From Rhizobium mongolense USDA 1844 (GTDB taxonomy: Bacteria; Pseudomonadota; Alphaproteobacteria; Rhizobiales; Rhizobiaceae), in assembly GCF_000419765.1 (NCBI RefSeq), contig NZ_ATTQ01000001.1, forward strand, positions 124,115-188,114: DNA of 64,000 nt, given 5' to 3'. A program made the position numbers and the translations under genes. Under the pieces are notes generated by a model. The model saw only the letters and a program-made list of their open reading frames with translations. It had not been told where the DNA came from and ran no database searches. Positions 60,331-64,000 of this stretch are shown here, piece after piece (position 1 is the first letter of the stretch; each line of letters starts with the position of its first letter).

Positions 60331-62238
60331 TCAGTTTCCTTTCGCGACGCTGCGCGCCTCGTCCCAGATGCCGCAGAGGCGTTCGAAACGAGACGCCATG
60401 TCGACGACCGCGGCTTCGTCGGACAGATCGCCCTTCATCCAGGCGCGTGCCACGTCACCGAAGATCGTCCGGCCAACGGCGAAGCCCTTCACCAGCTCGA
60501 AAGACGCGGCAACCTGGAACGACGCGGAGAGTTCCGCTTCGGGAGCATCGAGGCCTAGAACGACGATCCCGCGCGTGTTGTCGTCATTGCGCTCGATCGC
60601 CCGGATTGCGTTTTCCCAGCCTGCTCTTGTCTTCATCGGCTCGAGTTTCCACCAGTCGGGATAGACGCCGATGTCGTAGAACTGCTGGATAAGTGTGGCA
60701 GTGGTGTCCTCGTCGACAGCGGAAACCTTCGACGGGATGATCTCCAATAGAAATTCCAGGCTGTTGCGACGGGAGGCCTCGTAGAGCCTCTTGACCGTCT
60801 CCTCCTGATTGGCGCGCTGCTCTGCGCTGTCGGAGGGATGGCAGAAGCAAAGGACCTTGACGACATTGTCGCGAGCCCATTCCTCCAGGCCACCGCAATC
60901 CAGGCCCAGTTCTGGTTCAAGCGTCAGCGGACGCGATCCCGGCCATTCGCAGGGTCGTCCGACCCACAGCCCGGTGCCAGCGGCCGCATGAAGTGCGCGC
61001 CGACCGATCCGATTGTCGCACAGGATGCCATATCCGGCTCTGCCGTTCTGGACACGCTGTGCGGCCTGCAGGCAGAGAAGCTTGAAATCACCGCCGCGCT
61101 CCAGCGTGTAGCCCGGCATCTCTTCGAGCTGCATGCGGTGGTCGAAGGCGAAGACATGCATGCTCGGCCAGTCGCCGCTGCGGTTCGTCGACCAGTGAAT
61201 CTGTTCCAGTTCCTGATCGTTACGGAGGTCCGGACGCTTCACGCCGCGTTTCAGAAAGAACCGCAGTTCCTTCAGGCTCGGATATGCAGGAGTGCAACCA
61301 TGGCGACTGACGGCGAACGCTCCGCAGGCATTTGCGTATTCCAATGCCCGGGGCCAGCTTTCGCCGTCCAGCCATCCTTTCAACAGTCCAGCAAAAAAGC
61401 CGTCGCCGGCGCCAAGGACATTGAAAACTTCGATTGGGAAACCTGGTCCCTTCTGAGCGCCATCAAGCGTGTTTGGAACCCAGTCCTCGATCGCAACAGC
61501 GCCCAAAGCGCCACGCTTGCAGATGAGGGTGGCGTCCGAGACCTGCCTCACGGCCCGTAGTGCATCGACAGTGTTGGTTGACCCGCCAGCGATGTGAAAC
61601 TCTTCCTCGGTGCCGACAATGAGGTCAAAAAGATGCAGGGTCGACCGCAGCTTCTCGGTGACCGCCCGGCTTTCCACGAACCTGCTCTCGCCATCGCCGT
61701 GCCCAGCGACACCCCACAGATTTGGTCGGTAGTCGATGTCGAGCGCAGTTTTCACGTCGTGCTTGCGAGCAAGCTGCAACGCCTTCATGACAGCGGCTTC
61801 GGTGCGAGGATTTGAGAGGTGCGTTCCGGTCACCACGAGCGCCCTTGCAGTGCCGACGAACTCCCCATCGATATCCTCTTCGGAAAGGGCCATGTCGGCA
61901 CAGTTCTCGCGGTAGAAGATCAGCGGGAACTGGTCTTCGTCACGTATTCCGAGAATAACGAGGGCGGTTAGCCGCTCGGGATCCGTCTTCACGCCATCGG
62001 TGTAGACGCCTTCACGCTCAAGTTGCTCGCGGATGAAGCGGCCCATGTGCTCGTCGCCGACACGCGTGATGACGGCGCTCTTAAGTCCCAGCCGGGCGGC
62101 GCCGCAAGCGATGTTTGTCGGACTGCCACCGATATACTTCCTGAAGGACCCCATGTCCTCGAGTCGGCCGCCAACCTGGGCGCCATAGAGATCAACCGAG
62201 CTGCGGCCGATCGTGATTACATCCAGGGCTTTCTTCAT
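60331..62238 (-). CDS. iolC: 5-dehydro-2-deoxygluconokinase (IolC) fused to a DUF2090 domain
   Basis: A 635-residue two-domain protein. Residues 1-330 are a PfkB kinase (ITIGRSSVDLYGAQVGGRLE, GGSPTNIACGAARLGL, and the catalytic GAGDGFFAGLLKGWL) that phosphorylates 2-deoxy-5-keto-gluconate. From about residue 330 a DUF2090 domain follows (MHVFAFDHRMQLEEMPGYTL), an aldolase-like TIM-barrel fold. The rhizobial IolC usually has this fusion, and the second domain is proposed to act as the following aldolase (IolJ-like). It is followed directly by iolD. Confidence 0.92.
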   Translation of the reverse strand: MKKALDVITIGRSSVDLYGAQVGGRLEDMGSFRKYIGGSPTNIACGAARLGLKSAVITRVGDEHMGRFIREQLEREGVYTDGVKTDPERLTALVILGIRDEDQFPLIFYRENCADMALSEEDIDGEFVGTARALVVTGTHLSNPRTEAAVMKALQLARKHDVKTALDIDYRPNLWGVAGHGDGESRFVESRAVTEKLRSTLHLFDLIVGTEEEFHIAGGSTNTVDALRAVRQVSDATLICKRGALGAVAIEDWVPNTLDGAQKGPGFPIEVFNVLGAGDGFFAGLLKGWLDGESWPRALEYANACGAFAVSRHGCTPAYPSLKELRFFLKRGVKRPDLRNDQELEQIHWSTNRSGDWPSMHVFAFDHRMQLEEMPGYTLERGGDFKLLCLQAAQRVQNGRAGYGILCDNRIGRRALHAAAGTGLWVGRPCEWPGSRPLTLEPELGLDCGGLEEWARDNVVKVLCFCHPSDSAEQRANQEETVKRLYEASRRNSLEFLLEIIPSKVSAVDEDTTATLIQQFYDIGVYPDWWKLEPMKTRAGWENAIRAIERNDDNTRGIVVLGLDAPEAELSASFQVAASFELVKGFAVGRTIFGDVARAWMKGDLSDEAAVVDMASRFERLCGIWDEARSVAKGN

Positions 62239-62309
62239 GACCGTTCCAGTCTTTTGATGCGAGGGATTGCGACGGGGAGAACTGGCCGTCCGCCCCGTCG
62301 TGATAAGGA

Positions 62310-63329
62310 TCAGCCCAGTCGCACAGGCTGCTTCTTCGAGACCGACTCGATCGCGGCCAGCGCGATTGCCAATGCGTTGCGAGCGTCGATGCCGGTTGGT
62401 TGATCGCCGATCTTCCTTTCCCGCACTGCGTTCACGAAGGAGGCGAGCTGCGCCGTATAGCCCTGCACGAAATGGTCGGTGTCGCGGCGCCAGGTGTCAT
62501 TCGACACCCCGTCCTTGTCGAACAGCGTCATGCTGGAGCGACGGACATCACCCATCGTGACCATCCCGCCGGAGCCGAAGACTTCGCCGCGGATGTCGTA
62601 ACCGTACATCGCGCAGAAGTTCGCCTCGGCGACGGCGATGGAACCATTGTCGAAACGAATGTTGACGACGGCCGTGTCGAGGAAGCCCTTTTCGCGAGCA
62701 TCCGGGCGGACGAGAGCGTCAGCCATTGCGAATACTTCGACAGGGTTCGCGCCGGGGTTCAGCCACAGGAGGGTGTCGAAGTCGTGGATCAGCGTTTCGT
62801 AGAAGATGGTCCAGAGAGGAATCTTGTCAGGATCGGCGCCGAACGGACCCGGATCGCGCGTCAGAGAACGGATGAGCTGCGGAGCGCCGACCTTGCCTGC
62901 GTCGATAGCCGCACGGCCTTCCGAGAACGCCTGATCCCAACGACGGTTGAATCCGACCTGCAGAGGAACGCCCGCTGCCTTGGCAGCAGCAATGCCACGG
63001 TCTGCATCTTCGAGGGTCAGCGCCATCGGCTTTTCGCAGAAGATTGCCTTTCCGGCTTCCGCTGCTTGCACGAGAACATTGGTATGGAACCGAGCGGGCG
63101 TCGCGATGATAACGGCGTCCAGACCCGGCTGCGCGAGCATTGCGGCGACGTCGGTATAGGAAGCATCGACGCCGAGCTTGTCAGCAAGCTTCGCCGCCGC
63201 GCCCGGTGCGGGATCCGCGATTGCTACGAGTTCAGCATCCACGAGCCTCTTGGCTACGCTCTCGCCGTGGAAGGAGCCGATGCGTCCAGCACCGATGAGA
63301 CCGACGTTTACAGTTTTGACCTTGGCCAT
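62310..63329 (-). CDS. iolG: myo-inositol 2-dehydrogenase (IolG)
   Basis: A 339-residue Gfo/Idh/MocA dehydrogenase. The Rossmann motif is VGLIGAGRIGSFHGESVAKR, FCEKPMALTLEDADR gives the catalytic EKP lysine, and IFYETLIHDFDTLLWLNPGA gives the Asp/His pair typical of IolG. It oxidises myo-inositol to scyllo-inosose with NAD, the first step of the pathway. The start at 63329 sits behind an AGGA. It lies between the TIM-barrel gene (22 bases upstream) and iolC (71 bases downstream). Confidence 0.9.
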   Translation of the reverse strand: MAKVKTVNVGLIGAGRIGSFHGESVAKRLVDAELVAIADPAPGAAAKLADKLGVDASYTDVAAMLAQPGLDAVIIATPARFHTNVLVQAAEAGKAIFCEKPMALTLEDADRGIAAAKAAGVPLQVGFNRRWDQAFSEGRAAIDAGKVGAPQLIRSLTRDPGPFGADPDKIPLWTIFYETLIHDFDTLLWLNPGANPVEVFAMADALVRPDAREKGFLDTAVVNIRFDNGSIAVAEANFCAMYGYDIRGEVFGSGGMVTMGDVRRSSMTLFDKDGVSNDTWRRDTDHFVQGYTAQLASFVNAVRERKIGDQPTGIDARNALAIALAAIESVSKKQPVRLG

Positions 63330-63351
63330 GACTTGTATCCTGTGTGGGAAT

Positions 63352-64000
63352 TTAGAGAGTGAATGCTTCACGGAAGGCTGCGAGCGCGGCATCGGAATCT
63401 CCGGACGCCCAGGCTTCCATTCCGATCGGGCCGGAATAGCCCATGTTCTTCAAAGCCTTCGCGACGCCGTTCCAATTGACTTCGCCAGTGCCAGGCTCGC
63501 AGCGGCCGGGTACGTCGGCGACCTGGATCTCGCCGATCCATGGGAGTGACTTCCGGCACAGTTCGATCAGGTTCCCTTCGCCAATCTGCGCGTGATAGAG
63601 ATCGAGATTCAGGCGCAGGCGGGAATGGTTGATGCTGGAAACAAGCGCGAGCGTGTCCTCCGCGCGCCCAAACGGAACGCCCGGATGGTCGACGGGCAGG
63701 TTCAGGTTCTCGAGCGTGAAGACCACGTTCTCTTCCTCGGCCATGTCGACGATGCGACGTAGCGTGTCCTGCGCCTTGAGCCACATCGCTCCTGTCACGG
63801 CTTCGATCGGCTGAACCGGAAGGCCACGATCACCAAGACCTGTTCCATGGAGGTTGAGGCGCTGAACACCGAGACGCTTGCCCACCTGTGCGGTCTCACG
63901 CGCGGTCTTCAGCAGTTCATCCGCACCCTCGTCATCGATAAGACGGCCCGTAAGGTAGCCGTTCATGATGGTGAACGTCGCGCCCGTTGCTTCGAGCTTG
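63352..64000 (-). CDS. TIM-barrel sugar-phosphate isomerase/epimerase, IolI/hydroxypyruvate-isomerase-like (5' end beyond the window)
   Basis: The C-terminal 216 codons of an AP-endonuclease-2-like TIM barrel. Metal-ligand segments are VFTLENLNLPVDHPGVPFGR (Glu), LRLNLDLYHAQIGEGNLIEL (Asp and His), EIQVADVPGRCEPGTGEVNW (the hallmark VADxPGRxEPGTGE), and GPIGMEAW (Glu). This motif set is that of hydroxypyruvate isomerases and IolI-type inosose isomerases. The frame runs off the window at 64000 with no stop, so the start is not seen. It heads this part of the iol operon. Confidence 0.8.
   Translation of the reverse strand, partial: KLEATGATFTIMNGYLTGRLIDDEGADELLKTARETAQVGKRLGVQRLNLHGTGLGDRGLPVQPIEAVTGAMWLKAQDTLRRIVDMAEEENVVFTLENLNLPVDHPGVPFGRAEDTLALVSSINHSRLRLNLDLYHAQIGEGNLIELCRKSLPWIGEIQVADVPGRCEPGTGEVNWNGVAKALKNMGYSGPIGMEAWASGDSDAALAAFREAFTL

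Overview
The window reads as alphaproteobacterial, rhizobial DNA (Rhizobium/Sinorhizobium type). It is GC-rich, densely packed with catabolic operons and ABC/TRAP uptake systems, and carries many GntR/LysR/AraC/Lrp-type regulators. No ribosomal, tRNA, replication or other housekeeping genes were recognised. This is the layout expected of a large plasmid or chromid of a plant-associated bacterium. The replicon assignment is inference.

Region by region. 1-2191: a partial gene end, an exported cupin, and a single-domain response regulator in mostly empty DNA. 2192-4389: a glycosyltransferase and an NAD-dependent epimerase/dehydratase. 4734-10417: a sugar(-acid) operon with a DHDPS-family lyase, a GntR regulator, a binding protein, two permeases (no ATPase) and a PfkB kinase. 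10745-16634: a GNAT acetyltransferase, then a minus-strand YcaO-TfuA locus with its own XRE and winged-helix/TPR regulators and a 72-residue protein directly before YcaO. This resembles a peptide-backbone (thioamide-type) modification system and is the most unusual part of the window. 16703-20679: acylphosphatase and a TRAP transporter. 20917-22827: a DMT exporter and divergent LysR. 22802-35576: carnitine/gamma-butyrobetaine catabolism (CdhR-like regulator, beta-keto-acid cleavage enzyme, carnitine dehydrogenase-thioesterase fusion, acyl-CoA dehydrogenase, NDP-forming acyl-CoA synthetase, enoyl-CoA hydratase, family-5 ABC transporter). 35637-39756: three alpha/beta hydrolases and an Lrp regulator. 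39846-53463: a D-apiose/D-apionate island (NanR-like regulator, RuBisCO-like protein, DUF1537 kinase, ApnO, ribose-type ABC importer, ApsD, ApnL, DhaK, DhaL). 53464-55917: a debris zone with pseudogenes and tiny overlapping genes. 55918-64000: a myo-inositol operon on the minus strand (truncated RpiR regulator, iolE, tautomerase, frameshifted iolB, iolD, iolC, iolG, and a TIM-barrel gene cut by the window edge).

Taken together the genes describe a cell living on plant-derived small molecules: apiose from cell walls and glycosides, inositol, and betaine-type osmolytes. Each pathway has its own importer and regulator. Strong stem-loops follow several binding-protein genes (19493, 32065, 45541), consistent with keeping binding-protein mRNA more abundant than permease mRNA. 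Several genes are damaged: iolB, a small ORF after oiaK, a DUF900 hydrolase, SRAP and DUF1127 remnants. Whether each lesion is real or a sequencing error cannot be decided from the sequence alone.
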